Shown here: positions 33,903-42,749 of the stretch, piece after piece
Layout: each line of letters opens with the position of its first letter
Numbering within the stretch: the first letter of the stretch is position 1
Source: an uncultured Lachnoanaerobaculum sp.
GTDB taxonomy: Bacteria; Bacillota; Clostridia; Lachnospirales; Lachnospiraceae
Assembly (NCBI RefSeq): GCF_938015485.1
Contig: NZ_CALLVU010000089.1
Span: forward strand, 1 to 46,596
DNA length: 46,596 bases
Reading direction: 5' to 3'
The notes under the pieces: model-generated
What the model was told of the DNA's origin: nothing
Seen by the model: only the letters and a program-made list of their open reading frames with translations
Database searches by the model: none
Made by a program: the position numbers and the translations under genes

Positions 33903-35379
33903 TCATCTTCTCCAAGCATTCTTCTACAACTTCTCTGTCAAGGAAATGATGTCTCACTCCGTTTATCTCCTGATAGTCCTCATGTCCCTTGCCTATTATC
34001 GCAATAATATCTCCCGGCTTTGAGTTTTCTATGGCGTAGAATATCGCTTCTTTTCTGTCCGGAATAGTGATATACTTTCCGCCTGTTGCAGATAATTTCT
34101 CAACAATATCCGCAATAATGTCCTCCGTCTTTTCATATCTTGAGTTATCTGCCGTAACTACGGAAAAGTCCGCCATCTTTCCGCAGATTTCGCCCATTGA
34201 ATACCTTCTGTCCTTAGACCTGTTTCCTCCTGAACCGAAGACTACCACAAGTCTCTTCGGCTTATACTGGCGAAGTGTATTTATCAGACTTTCGGTACTT
34301 ATTGCATTATGCGCATAATCAATAATTATCTTTATATCATGTGAAGAATATGCCACTTCCATTCTGCCGTTTACCTTGATATCTTTTAAGGCTGTCTGTA
34401 ATACCTGTGGCTTTACTTTACAGATAATCGCCGCACTCAGTGCGGATAATGCGTTGTATACATTAAATTCTCCGGGAATTCCTACAAGTATATCGTCGAC
34501 ACTTTCTATACCGTATTTATCCTTTATCACATCAGAACAGCTTATGCAAAAGCTTGTACCTAAAAAGTCCTTATCGGAAATATAATTGATATGATTTATA
34601 ATAAAATCTCCGGTCTTTCCGAACTTATACTTCTCATCCGATGTTGACTGCTTTAACACATAGTCCGAATGTTCGTCATCGGCATTTACAATTGTCTTTT
34701 CACACTGCTTAAAGAAAAGTGATTTGTACATAAGATACTCTTCAAAGTCCTTATGCTCATCAGGCCCTATATGGTCAGGTGAAATATTTGTAAATATACC
34801 TATATAGAAATTTATCCCCTCTGTTCTCTTTAACATTACGGCCTGTGAAGATACCTCCATCACCACATATTCACAGCCTGCGTCCAAACATTCTTTGAAA
34901 GTCTTTTGTAATTCATATGACTCAGGTGTTGTATTCAGTGTGCTTCTGTGCATATCCCCTATAGTTATACCGTTTGTACCTATAAGTCCCACCTTGGCAT
35001 TTTGCTCCAAGAGTTTTTTCAACATATGAGATGATGTTGTCTTACCCTTGGTTCCCGTGATACCTATTATCTTCATCTTCTTTGAAGGATGGTCAAAGTA
35101 TGCGGCTGATAGTCTTGCAAGTGCGGCTCTGGTATTGTCCACCTTTATAACGCAGATATCATCTCTTTTTATATCCTTTTCCACTACCACAGCCTTGGCA
35201 CCCTGCTTTACAATCTCATCTATTGCATCATGTGTATCAAAGTTTCTTCCCTTTATACATACAAATAAGCAATCCTTAACTATCTTTTTTGTATTGAATA
35301 CCAAATCCGAAAAATTATCATCAAGTTCTCCTGATATTATATCAATATCAAGACCTTCCGTATTTTCTATAAGTTTCAT
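33889..35379 (-). CDS. murE: UDP-MurNAc-L-Ala-D-Glu ligase MurE, probably meso-diaminopimelate-adding
   Basis: MurE adds the third residue of the stem peptide. The 496-residue protein has the P-loop TGTKGKTTSS (about 112-121), NTTPESYELQK, MEVSSQAV and TNISPDHIG typical of the family. In the specificity loop it reads TADNSRYEKTEDI; the Arg fits the DNPR motif of mDAP-adding enzymes rather than the Lys-adding type, although the usual Pro is Ser. I take ATG 35379, with GGAG about six bases upstream, rather than the in-frame TTG at 35391. It lies 17 bp after fhs and overlaps murF. Confidence 0.93.
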   Translation of the reverse strand: MKLIENTEGLDIDIISGELDDNFSDLVFNTKKIVKDCLFVCIKGRNFDTHDAIDEIVKQGAKAVVVEKDIKRDDICVIKVDNTRAALARLSAAYFDHPSKKMKIIGITGTKGKTTSSHMLKKLLEQNAKVGLIGTNGITIGDMHRSTLNTTPESYELQKTFKECLDAGCEYVVMEVSSQAVMLKRTEGINFYIGIFTNISPDHIGPDEHKDFEEYLMYKSLFFKQCEKTIVNADDEHSDYVLKQSTSDEKYKFGKTGDFIINHINYISDKDFLGTSFCISCSDVIKDKYGIESVDDILVGIPGEFNVYNALSALSAAIICKVKPQVLQTALKDIKVNGRMEVAYSSHDIKIIIDYAHNAISTESLINTLRQYKPKRLVVVFGSGGNRSKDRRYSMGEICGKMADFSVVTADNSRYEKTEDIIADIVEKLSATGGKYITIPDRKEAIFYAIENSKPGDIIAIIGKGHEDYQEINGVRHHFLDREVVEECLEKMNERN

Positions 35380-35396
35380 TTTTTCTCCCAAGTCCT

Positions 35397-37067
35397 TTAG
35401 AAAAGCCCTACTATATTTCCGTTTTCATCCACATCCACAGCCTCGGCCGCAGGTACCTTAGGAAGTCCCGGCATTGTCATAATGCTGCCTGTGATTGCAA
35501 CTATAAAACCTGCACCGGCATTCACATAGGCTTCTCTTACATTTATATCGAAGTTTTCAGGTCTTCCAAGCTTCTTTTGATCATCTGAAAGTGAATATTG
35601 ATTCTTTGCCACACATACAGGCAGATTGCCGTATCCGAGTGCCTTTGCCATTTCAATCGCCTTCTTTGCGGCAGGAGAATATGTCACATTCCTTGCTCCG
35701 TATATCTTTGTTGCAATAGTGTAGAGCTTATCTTCAATACTCATATCGTCAGGGTAGAGCGGTGTGAAGTGACTTTCTTTATTTTCAAGTGTATAAAGAA
35801 TCTTCTTTGCAAGTTCGATTCCGCCATTGCCGCCTTCTTCCCATACCTTTGAGATTGCAAACTCACAATCTCTGCTTTCACAAAACTCTTTTATAAAGTT
35901 AACTTCAGCTTCGCTGTCGGTTACAAAATGATTTAATGTAACAACTACAGGTACACCGAAAAGCTTGATATTTTCGATATGCTTTTCAAGGTTCACAATT
36001 CCCTTTTTAAGTGCTTCAAGATTTTCTTTTGAAAGCTCTTCCTTTGCAACTCCGCCGTTGTACTTTAAGGCTCTTACGGTAGCTACAAGCACTACACAAT
36101 CAGGTGCAATACCGGCCTTTCTGCACTTTATATCAAAGAATTTCTCAGCTCCCAGGTCCGCACCGAATCCCGCCTCTGTAAGCGCGATATCCGCCATACC
36201 CATAGCAATCTTGGTAGCTCTGACAGAGTTACATCCGTGTGCAATATTTGCAAAAGGTCCTCCGTGTACCAAGGCAAGCGAATGTTCAAGTGTCTGTACG
36301 ATATTCGGCTTTATCGCGTCCTTTAAAAGCGCGGCCATAGCGCCCACAGCCTTTAAATCTTTAGCAAATACAGGCTCACCTTTAAAATTGTAGGCCACAA
36401 TAATATTTGAAAGTCTCTCCTTCAAATCATTCATATCGTCAGCCAGACAAAGTATCGCCATTATCTCTGAAGCCACCGATATTACAAAGTGATCTTCTCT
36501 TACCACTCCGTCAGCCTTACCGCCTATACCTACAACTATATTTCTGAGCACTCTGTCATTCATATCAATACATCTTTTGTGGATAATCGCATTGGTATCT
36601 ATTCCAAGTGCATTACCCTGCTTGATATGATTGTCAAGCATTGCCGCCAAAAGGTTGTTTGCGGATGTTATAGCATGAAAATCTCCTGTAAAATGAAGAT
36701 TGAGTTCATCCATAGGTACTACCTGAGAGAGTCCGCCTCCTGCAGCTCCTCCCTTTATACCGAAACAAGGTCCGAGTGAAGGCTCTCTAAGTGCTATCAC
36801 CGCTTTTTTGCCTATCTTTTTGAAAGCTTGACCAAGTCCTACAAGTGTAGTGGTCTTACCCTCTCCTGCAGGTGTGGGATTGATAGCTGTAACAAGTACA
36901 AGCTTACCGTTTTTGATTTCTTTGCGGGATTTTAAAAACTCCTCACCAAGTTTCGCCTTATACTTGCCGTACATTTCAAGGTCGTCAAAACCTATCCCGT
37001 ACTCGCTTGCCACATCGGCAATATTTTTCATCTCAACGCTTCTTGCAATTTCGATATCACTACGCAT
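35397..37067 (-). CDS. fhs: Formate-tetrahydrofolate ligase
   Basis: This enzyme makes 10-formyl-THF from formate, THF and ATP, feeding purine synthesis and initiator tRNA formylation. The 556-residue protein has the standard length, the P-loop NPTPAGEGKTTT (about 63-74), REPSLGPCFGIKGGAAGGG and HCN(S)VRATKIA segments, and the C-terminal ITGSIMTMPGLP. The start ATG follows AAGGAGG. It is 20 bp after ftsK and 17 bp before murE, so it shares the operon with fmt, which uses its product. Other Wood-Ljungdahl genes are not present. Confidence 0.98.
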   Translation of the reverse strand: MRSDIEIARSVEMKNIADVASEYGIGFDDLEMYGKYKAKLGEEFLKSRKEIKNGKLVLVTAINPTPAGEGKTTTLVGLGQAFKKIGKKAVIALREPSLGPCFGIKGGAAGGGLSQVVPMDELNLHFTGDFHAITSANNLLAAMLDNHIKQGNALGIDTNAIIHKRCIDMNDRVLRNIVVGIGGKADGVVREDHFVISVASEIMAILCLADDMNDLKERLSNIIVAYNFKGEPVFAKDLKAVGAMAALLKDAIKPNIVQTLEHSLALVHGGPFANIAHGCNSVRATKIAMGMADIALTEAGFGADLGAEKFFDIKCRKAGIAPDCVVLVATVRALKYNGGVAKEELSKENLEALKKGIVNLEKHIENIKLFGVPVVVTLNHFVTDSEAEVNFIKEFCESRDCEFAISKVWEEGGNGGIELAKKILYTLENKESHFTPLYPDDMSIEDKLYTIATKIYGARNVTYSPAAKKAIEMAKALGYGNLPVCVAKNQYSLSDDQKKLGRPENFDINVREAYVNAGAGFIVAITGSIMTMPGLPKVPAAEAVDVDENGNIVGLF

Positions 37068-37087
37068 ACATCCTCCTTAGGACAAAT

Positions 37088-40000
37088 CTATAACACATCC
37101 AAGAATTCGTCCATATTCATTAGTATTTCTCTTCTCTTTGTTCCTGCTTCATCACCTACCACACCTGCACTTGCAAGCTGATCCATAATCCTTGCAGCTC
37201 TGTTAAAGCCAATCTTAAAATTCCTTTGAAGATTGCCTATTGAAGCTCTGTCTTTTTCTATAATATATCTGCCTGCCGCCTCAAAAAGCTCATCTCTTTC
37301 AGATACCTCTCCGGATGCTCCGGCGGTCTTTTCACTCTCTTCTATATGCTTTATGGTATCTTCGTCATACCTTGCCCGCATACCCTGATTTTTAAGGAAA
37401 TCCACTACGGCGGACACTTCCTCATCAGATACAAAAGCGCCCTGTACTCTTATAGGATTCGGCGATCCGTACGGAGCAAACAGCATATCACCCTTTCCGA
37501 GAAGCTTTTCGGCGCCGTTACTGTCAAGTATGGTTCTTGAATCCGTACCTGATGATACGGCAAAAGCAATTCTTGAAGGAATATTTGCCTTTATTATACC
37601 TGTTATGACATTGACACTCGGTCTTTGTGTAGCGATAACCAGATGTATACCGCAGGCTCTTGCAAGCTGAGCAAGCCTTACTATAGCATCCTCAACCTCC
37701 GCATTTGCCACCATCATAAGGTCTGCCAACTCGTCAATAATTATAACAATCTTAGGCAACTTCTCCGGAAGCCCCTCTATATTTCCTCTTCTTCTCGCCT
37801 CATCTACTCTTTTATTGTAGGCGGTCAAATCTCTGACGCCTGTAGCCGCAAACTTCTTATATCTCTCACCCATCTCTGCAACAGCCCAGTTCAGTGCCGA
37901 TGCGGCCTTCTTCGGCTCCGTCACTACAGGAATAAGCAGATGTGGAATTCCGTTATAGACTGAAAGCTCCACCACCTTCGGATCCACCATAATAAGCTTC
38001 ACATCATCAGGTGAATACTTATATATTATGCTCATGATCAATGTGTTGATACATACAGACTTACCTGAACCTGTAGCACCTGCAATAAGTACATGAGGCA
38101 TCTTTGCAATATCTGCAACAATTACCTTACCGGAGATATCCTTACCTACCGCAAAGCCTATGCTCTCTCCACCGTTTCTGAAGGCTCTGCTCTCAAAAAG
38201 ATCGCGCAAAAATACGGTCTGTTTTTGCTTGTTCGGAACCTCTATACCGATAGCTGATTTTCCCGGAATAGGTGCTTCTATCCTTATATCACTGGCAGCA
38301 AGCGCAAGTTTGATATCGTTTGCAAGTGACAATACCTTTGAGACCTTGACACCTTGCTCCGGCTTAAGCTCGTAAAGTGTAACGGAAGGTCCTATACTTA
38401 TATCCTCTACAGTCACATTTACATCAAAGCTTGCCAAAGTCTCCTGTAAGGTGATGGCTGTCTGTCTGTATTCACTGTCTGAAAGTACCTGATTGTTATT
38501 GTTGTTCTTCTTTAAAAGATATGTACCCGGATATGCATAAGGTCTTATGGCAGTCTTTTTCTTTTCAATCTCAGACCTTATCTTACCCTGTGGTGAAGCC
38601 GCCCTTTGCTCTTCCATCTTCTTTTGAAGTGCGGATGTGTCTGAAACTATCACCTTACCTGCCGCTGTGACTAAAGTTCTCTCACCGTCACTGCTTACCA
38701 ATGCATTGTTATTACCTGTATCCGAATTAACAGACTTTTCATTATCTGTATAATCACTGTATACGGTTTCGTTATGATTTTCGTTATAAGGTTTGGTATA
38801 AATGCCGTCTTTTTGATACGGTGCCTCATAAGTAGAAGTGTTTTGATGAGTATAACCCTCATCTTCATCATCACCGTATTCTTTTCTGAATTCTATATCA
38901 TTGTTTATGTTTGCCACACCCACAGGAGTATTGTCATTTATATAGCTGAAATCCTCATGTGCATCATCCTCGGTGATACTTATAGTGGAAACCGGCTGTG
39001 AATAGATATCTATCTCATCTTTTCTGGCAAGTATCTCATTGGCTCTTCTTAAAGTTTCCTCATCTATATCATTTTCAAACCTCGAATCGTCATTGCCTCT
39101 GTTTATATTGCCGTAGAAGATATCGGACCTCTTATTAATTATTATAGAATCTTTGGCAGACTCATCAGATCTTTCATTTGAAGAGTTATAGTTTGTATCT
39201 ATTACTCCGTCATCGGCATCTGTTTTTTCAAAGCCTACATTGTTCTTACTGTCAAAAAGTCCGCCTATCCCTTCATTCTTTTTTGCACCTGTATTTGAAG
39301 GAGGCAAATCAACTCTATGCTTAACTCTTCTCTTTGAAAAGTCTATCGCACCGAGGTCTATATTTCCTCTGTTCGGTATTTTATTGTAGTCAAGAAGTTC
39401 TTCTATATAACCGTCTTTTTTATTGTCAATGTCGAGCTCTTCAAAGTTGTCATCATCATAATCTTCATAATCGTCTTCATACTCAGCTTCTTTTCTTTGT
39501 TTCCTTTGCTCCATCACTCTTGCCACATCACTTTTTGCTTTTGATATGGTCATCTTTCCGCCGGTCTTTACCATGGACACGAATGACTTACCTGTAAGTA
39601 TAACAAAAGATACTATAAACATCGCCAAAAAGAATATGATTGCACCAATCTTACCAAGTATTAACGATATGATAAGTCCGAGACTTCCTCCTATAAAGCC
39701 GCCATACCAGCCTTCAGTATAAAATTTCAAAAATCCCACTGCCTTCAGACTTGGAATACCTATCAGTGATATAAGGGTATCCACCGCCAAAACAGCCAAC
39801 ACCATTCCTATAAACTTTGTTTTTGCGACCCTTGAACCTACATTAGATAGAAGGAATGCACCGCCTATAAATACAAACATAGGTACCGCATAGCCAAGTA
39901 TGCCGAACAGTCCCATCTGCAATGATCTGAAAAACTTTCCTACTACTCCCATAAGTCCGAAATGGCTTAAAAAAAGCACCAAGGACACGACAAAAAGGAC

Positions 40001-40120
40001 AATCATAAGAATCTCGGAATTCAAAAATTCCAGTTGCTCATTGCTCTCCGTCTTTTTGCTCACTGTATTTGTACTACTACTCTTTTTTGTTTTTTTGGTT
40101 GTTTGTTTTCGACTTGCCAC
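37088..40120 (-). CDS. ftsK: DNA translocase FtsK/SpoIIIE
   Basis: A septum-located DNA pump that moves chromosomes during division or sporulation. The 1010-residue protein has a Lys/Thr-rich start, about four transmembrane segments (35-180), a long acidic Asn/Asp/Tyr-rich linker (about 200-500, with DDYEDYDDDNFEELD), then the alpha-beta motor (ITLQETLASFDVNV onward) with Walker A GATGSGKSV and Walker B IVIIIDELADLMM, and a C-terminal winged-helix gamma domain (IGNLQRNFKIGFNRAARIMDQL). It starts with GTG at 40120, seven bases after GGAG; the overlapping ATG is out of frame. It is the first gene of the large operon and has its own promoter. The linker makes it longer than the roughly 790 residues of SpoIIIE. 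Confidence 0.95.
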   Translation of the reverse strand: MASRKQTTKKTKKSSSTNTVSKKTESNEQLEFLNSEILMIVLFVVSLVLFLSHFGLMGVVGKFFRSLQMGLFGILGYAVPMFVFIGGAFLLSNVGSRVAKTKFIGMVLAVLAVDTLISLIGIPSLKAVGFLKFYTEGWYGGFIGGSLGLIISLILGKIGAIIFFLAMFIVSFVILTGKSFVSMVKTGGKMTISKAKSDVARVMEQRKQRKEAEYEDDYEDYDDDNFEELDIDNKKDGYIEELLDYNKIPNRGNIDLGAIDFSKRRVKHRVDLPPSNTGAKKNEGIGGLFDSKNNVGFEKTDADDGVIDTNYNSSNERSDESAKDSIIINKRSDIFYGNINRGNDDSRFENDIDEETLRRANEILARKDEIDIYSQPVSTISITEDDAHEDFSYINDNTPVGVANINNDIEFRKEYGDDEDEGYTHQNTSTYEAPYQKDGIYTKPYNENHNETVYSDYTDNEKSVNSDTGNNNALVSSDGERTLVTAAGKVIVSDTSALQKKMEEQRAASPQGKIRSEIEKKKTAIRPYAYPGTYLLKKNNNNNQVLSDSEYRQTAITLQETLASFDVNVTVEDISIGPSVTLYELKPEQGVKVSKVLSLANDIKLALAASDIRIEAPIPGKSAIGIEVPNKQKQTVFLRDLFESRAFRNGGESIGFAVGKDISGKVIVADIAKMPHVLIAGATGSGKSVCINTLIMSIIYKYSPDDVKLIMVDPKVVELSVYNGIPHLLIPVVTEPKKAASALNWAVAEMGERYKKFAATGVRDLTAYNKRVDEARRRGNIEGLPEKLPKIVIIIDELADLMMVANAEVEDAIVRLAQLARACGIHLVIATQRPSVNVITGIIKANIPSRIAFAVSSGTDSRTILDSNGAEKLLGKGDMLFAPYGSPNPIRVQGAFVSDEEVSAVVDFLKNQGMRARYDEDTIKHIEESEKTAGASGEVSERDELFEAAGRYIIEKDRASIGNLQRNFKIGFNRAARIMDQLASAGVVGDEAGTKRREILMNMDEFLDVL

Positions 40121-40153
40121 ATCAATTCTCCACTTCCATAAAGTCTACCCTAG

Positions 40154-40182
40154 AGTATACCTAATATGAATATTATTTGCAA
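40154..40182 (-). promoter_or_regulatory. Promoter of the ftsK-fhs-murEF-...-thiN operon
   Basis: On the minus strand TTGCAA (40182-40177) and TATACT (40159-40154) are 17 bp apart, about 35 bp before the ftsK start. It sits in the only sizeable gap upstream of the 15-gene run. Confidence 0.7.
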
Positions 40183-40209
40183 TAAGCTTAAAATATTCAG
40201 ACATATCAT

Positions 40210-41361
40210 TTACTCTTCGATAATAATACCTATATCCATATTTACAAGCTTTCCTATATGTTTTTTACCTTTCTCACTTACAAGTCCCTTTTTCAAAAAG
40301 CCTATACTTACTGTAAGGTCGGAATTTACACAAATATTTGACTCTCCCGTATCTCCGTTCATACCTGAGTTGATATCCGCACTGACTACAAAGGCTTTGG
40401 ATTCGTTTAAAGCTTTTATAAGTGAATACACAGGTTCTCTCACCTCATTTGTAAATCCTGTTCCGTATATACAGTCAAGAATATAGTCATATGAATCGAA
40501 CTTTTCACGCAAAGCATTATAATCCGTATTCTCATCCAACACGGTATACTTAATATCCTTTTGAAGGCATCTGTTAAAATAGTATCTTCCATCCTCTGAG
40601 AATTTATCTTTTATCAGTAAAATCTCAACTTCAATTCCTTCAATATCTAATAAGTCTGCCACCACATATCCGTCACCTGCATTATTACCGCTGCCTGCCA
40701 CTATAAGAACCTTGTCTCCTATATTCCAATCCCCCACATAAAATATAGCCTCCCCTGCTCTGTACATAAGTTCCTTACTGTCAATAAAGTTTTTTATGGT
40801 ATAGGCATCCGCATCTCTCATCTCCTTTACAGAAAGCACTCTCTCATCCTTATTAAAGGAATCAAAAAACTTCTTTACAAGTGATTTATAGTCACTCTCT
40901 TTGATCTCCATTCCCTTTGCACCCATAAGTTCAAACTCAACTCCCATCTCCACAACTCTTGTATCCAGAGTCTCAAAACCGTTCTTCTCATAGAATGCAA
41001 GTCTTTTCTTTCTCTGTCTTATATTGTCGCTACCCTCTTCTATAGGTTCAATAGCAAGTGAGAGCTTCGGATGCATCTTCTTATATTCACGGATTATCTT
41101 GCTTCCGTATCCGCTCTGTCTCAGACTGCCGTCTATAGCAAAATAAAATATATATGAAAGCTTTTCTCCCACCAAAGTATGTATAAACCCAAGCCAGGTA
41201 TCGTCATCATAAATTGATAAGAACTCAACACCTCTGTCATTTCCTACCGATACCATAATATAAAAAGGTATCCTCTCCTCAAATGGGAAGGCATCCATAT
41301 ATAAATGTTTTATATCTTCCAAGTTCTTCGTATTTTCGTCTATCTTCTCAAATCTTATCAT
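40210..41361 (-). CDS. Fused GNAT acetyltransferase / NAD(P)HX epimerase
   Basis: A 383-residue two-domain protein. Residues about 1-155 resemble a GNAT N-acetyltransferase (YIFYFAIDGSLRQSGYGSKIIREY is the acetyl-CoA-binding region; FYEKNGFE is a typical end motif). Residues about 180-383 are a YjeF N-terminal domain, the NAD(P)H-hydrate epimerase: KEMRDADAYTI, VAGSGNNAGDGYVVADLL, DCIYGTGFTNEVREPV and SADINSGMNGDTGES. This epimerase repairs the damaged R-form of hydrated NAD(P)H; the partner dehydratase NnrD, often fused, is absent here. Two core motifs are slightly changed (GNNAGDG for GNNGGDG, DINSG for DIPSG). ATG 41361 follows GGAG. The target of the acetyltransferase is unknown. Confidence 0.82.
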   Translation of the reverse strand: MIRFEKIDENTKNLEDIKHLYMDAFPFEERIPFYIMVSVGNDRGVEFLSIYDDDTWLGFIHTLVGEKLSYIFYFAIDGSLRQSGYGSKIIREYKKMHPKLSLAIEPIEEGSDNIRQRKKRLAFYEKNGFETLDTRVVEMGVEFELMGAKGMEIKESDYKSLVKKFFDSFNKDERVLSVKEMRDADAYTIKNFIDSKELMYRAGEAIFYVGDWNIGDKVLIVAGSGNNAGDGYVVADLLDIEGIEVEILLIKDKFSEDGRYYFNRCLQKDIKYTVLDENTDYNALREKFDSYDYILDCIYGTGFTNEVREPVYSLIKALNESKAFVVSADINSGMNGDTGESNICVNSDLTVSIGFLKKGLVSEKGKKHIGKLVNMDIGIIIEE

Positions 41362-41518
41362 AGTACTCCAATCTGTAATACCGCACAATAATATATCAAG
41401 CCGATATTCTATACCATATCAAAATGCCGATTCGGTCATCTTAAAAACTTTTCTCCTATTTTTAATTTATTCTTTCGAAAGTTTTTCCGTTTTTTTTAGA
41501 TACAAAGTATAATTTCGT

Positions 41519-41547
41519 TTGACTTTTTTGATGAATAGGTATAAAAT
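41519..41547 (+). promoter_or_regulatory. Promoter of the repetitive lipoprotein gene
   Basis: TTGACT (41519-41524) and TAAAAT (41542-41547) are 17 bp apart (TATAAA two bases earlier gives a 15-bp spacer). The rest of the 41362-41598 gap shows a CTTTCGAAAG palindrome at 41472-41481 and nothing else recognised. Confidence 0.6.
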
Positions 41548-41598
41548 CGGTTTTTGTTAAAGGACATAGGAAAGTGTCTATTAAGGGAGGTATTAAAA

Positions 41599-41916
41599 AT
41601 GTTAAAATTTAAATTATTCGCTGTTGCTGCTGTAGCTATGCTTGCTTTCACTGCTTGTGGTTCAAGCGCACCTAAGGCTGACGCTTCAAGTGCTGTTGAG
41701 TCTGCTGCTAAGGACGCTTCAAGTGCTGTTGAGTCTGCAGGTAAGGAAGTTTCAAGTGCTGCAGAGTCTGCTGCTAAGGATGCTTCAAGTGTTGCTGAGT
41801 CTGCTGCTAAGGATGCTTCAAGCGCTGTTGAGTCTGCAAAGGATAGCGCTGCAAGCGAGGCTTCAAGCGAGTCAGGTGCTGAGACAACAGCTGTAGAGTC
41901 TACAACTGCTAAATAA
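41599..41916 (+). CDS. Small lipoprotein with 11-residue helical repeats
   Basis: A 105-residue lipoprotein with signal peptide MLKFKLFAVAAVAMLAFTAC and lipobox FTAC (lipidated Cys20). The mature part is almost wholly built from an 11-residue unit (A-K-D-A-S-S-A-V-E-S-A) repeated about five times, with no aromatic residues, then a Ser/Thr/Glu-rich tail. Such hendecad repeats favour a long amphipathic helix or coiled coil, as in Lpp-type or LEA-like proteins, but no homologue is recognised. The start ATG lies eight bases after AAGGGAGG, with an own promoter and a strong terminator, so it is a single-gene unit that may be highly expressed. A long alanine-rich frame on the opposite strand is a shadow of these repeats. 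Confidence 0.8.
   Translation: MLKFKLFAVAAVAMLAFTACGSSAPKADASSAVESAAKDASSAVESAGKEVSSAAESAAKDASSVAESAAKDASSAVESAKDSAASEASSESGAETTAVESTTAK
41683..41850 (+). repeat. 33-bp tandem coding repeat
   Basis: Units close to GCTTCAAGTGCTGTTGAGTC plus GCTGCTAAGGAT recur about five times with a 33-bp period, matching the 11-residue protein repeat. The copies are very similar at the DNA level, which suggests recent duplication or gene conversion. Confidence 0.8.
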
Positions 41917-41932
41917 TTATACAAACACCTTT

Positions 41933-41960
41933 AGGTCAGCCTTTTAGCTGACCTTTTTTT
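41933..41960 (+). terminator. Rho-independent terminator of the repetitive lipoprotein gene
   Basis: AGGTCAGC and GCTGACCT pair around CTTTTA and run into seven T. It abuts the convergent proC stop codon. Confidence 0.88.
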
Positions 41961-42741
41961 ATTTCATTGATTTTAATGTCGCTTTTGATACCGCTTCTAT
42001 AACACCTGCCCTGAAACTGTAATCTTCCAATGCCTTTACGCCCTCAATAGTAGTACCTGCAGGTGAACAGACCATATCCTTTAAAACTGCAGGATGAATA
42101 TTTGTTTCAAGAATTTGTGCAGCACTTCCAAGTACGGTCTTTGCTGCCATCTTTAATGCCACATCTCTCTTTAATCCGTGAAGTACACCGGCATCAGCCA
42201 ACGCCTCTATAAACATAGCCACATACGCAGGTCCGCCTCCTGAAAGTCCTGTGACTACAGGGAAAAGTCTCTCCTCAACCCATTCAACCATGCCTATCTT
42301 AAAAAAAGCGTCTTCAAAAATCCTTTTTTCTTCATCTGTAGCATTTGAATTACTGTCCAGTGCAAATACACCCTCACCTACAAGTGCGGGAGTATTGGGC
42401 ATAATCCTAAGAATCCTCTGTTCACCTATATATGACCTTATAACTTCACTTTCAAGTCCTGCAACTATAGATACCACAAGCTTACCGTCAAGGTACTTTG
42501 AGATTTTTTCAAAGAGCGCTTTTGCATGTATCGGCTTTACCGCCACAAGTACGGCATCACAGTACTTTGCCAATTCCACCTCATCACTGTATACAAAAAA
42601 ACCGTCTTCTTTTGCCTTTTCTCTTGATTTTAAGTATGTATCAAAAATACCTATATCCTTAATATCCATTGCATTCTTGTTTACAAAGCCCTTTGCGATG
42701 GCAGAACCCATATTTCCGAAACCTATTACTCCTAATTTCAT
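41959..42741 (-). CDS. proC: Pyrroline-5-carboxylate reductase
   Basis: ProC reduces pyrroline-5-carboxylate to proline with NAD(P)H, the last step of proline synthesis. The 260-residue protein has the Rossmann start MKLGVIGFGNMGSAIAKGF, the segments VLVAVKP and RIMPNTPALVGEG, and the C-terminal signature VLKDMVCSPAGTTIEGVKALE. The start ATG follows GGAGT. It lies eight bases after the LysR gene and is the last gene of an SGNH-lysR-proC unit. Confidence 0.96.
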   Translation of the reverse strand: MKLGVIGFGNMGSAIAKGFVNKNAMDIKDIGIFDTYLKSREKAKEDGFFVYSDEVELAKYCDAVLVAVKPIHAKALFEKISKYLDGKLVVSIVAGLESEVIRSYIGEQRILRIMPNTPALVGEGVFALDSNSNATDEEKRIFEDAFFKIGMVEWVEERLFPVVTGLSGGGPAYVAMFIEALADAGVLHGLKRDVALKMAAKTVLGSAAQILETNIHPAVLKDMVCSPAGTTIEGVKALEDYSFRAGVIEAVSKATLKSMK

Positions 42742-42749
42742 AAATACTC

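Noticed and set aside
41496..41924. Long alanine/serine-rich reading frame on the minus strand opposite the repetitive lipoprotein
   Set aside because: It is the mirror image of the 33-bp repeats, has no ribosome site, and covers the promoter, terminator and signal peptide region of the plus-strand gene.
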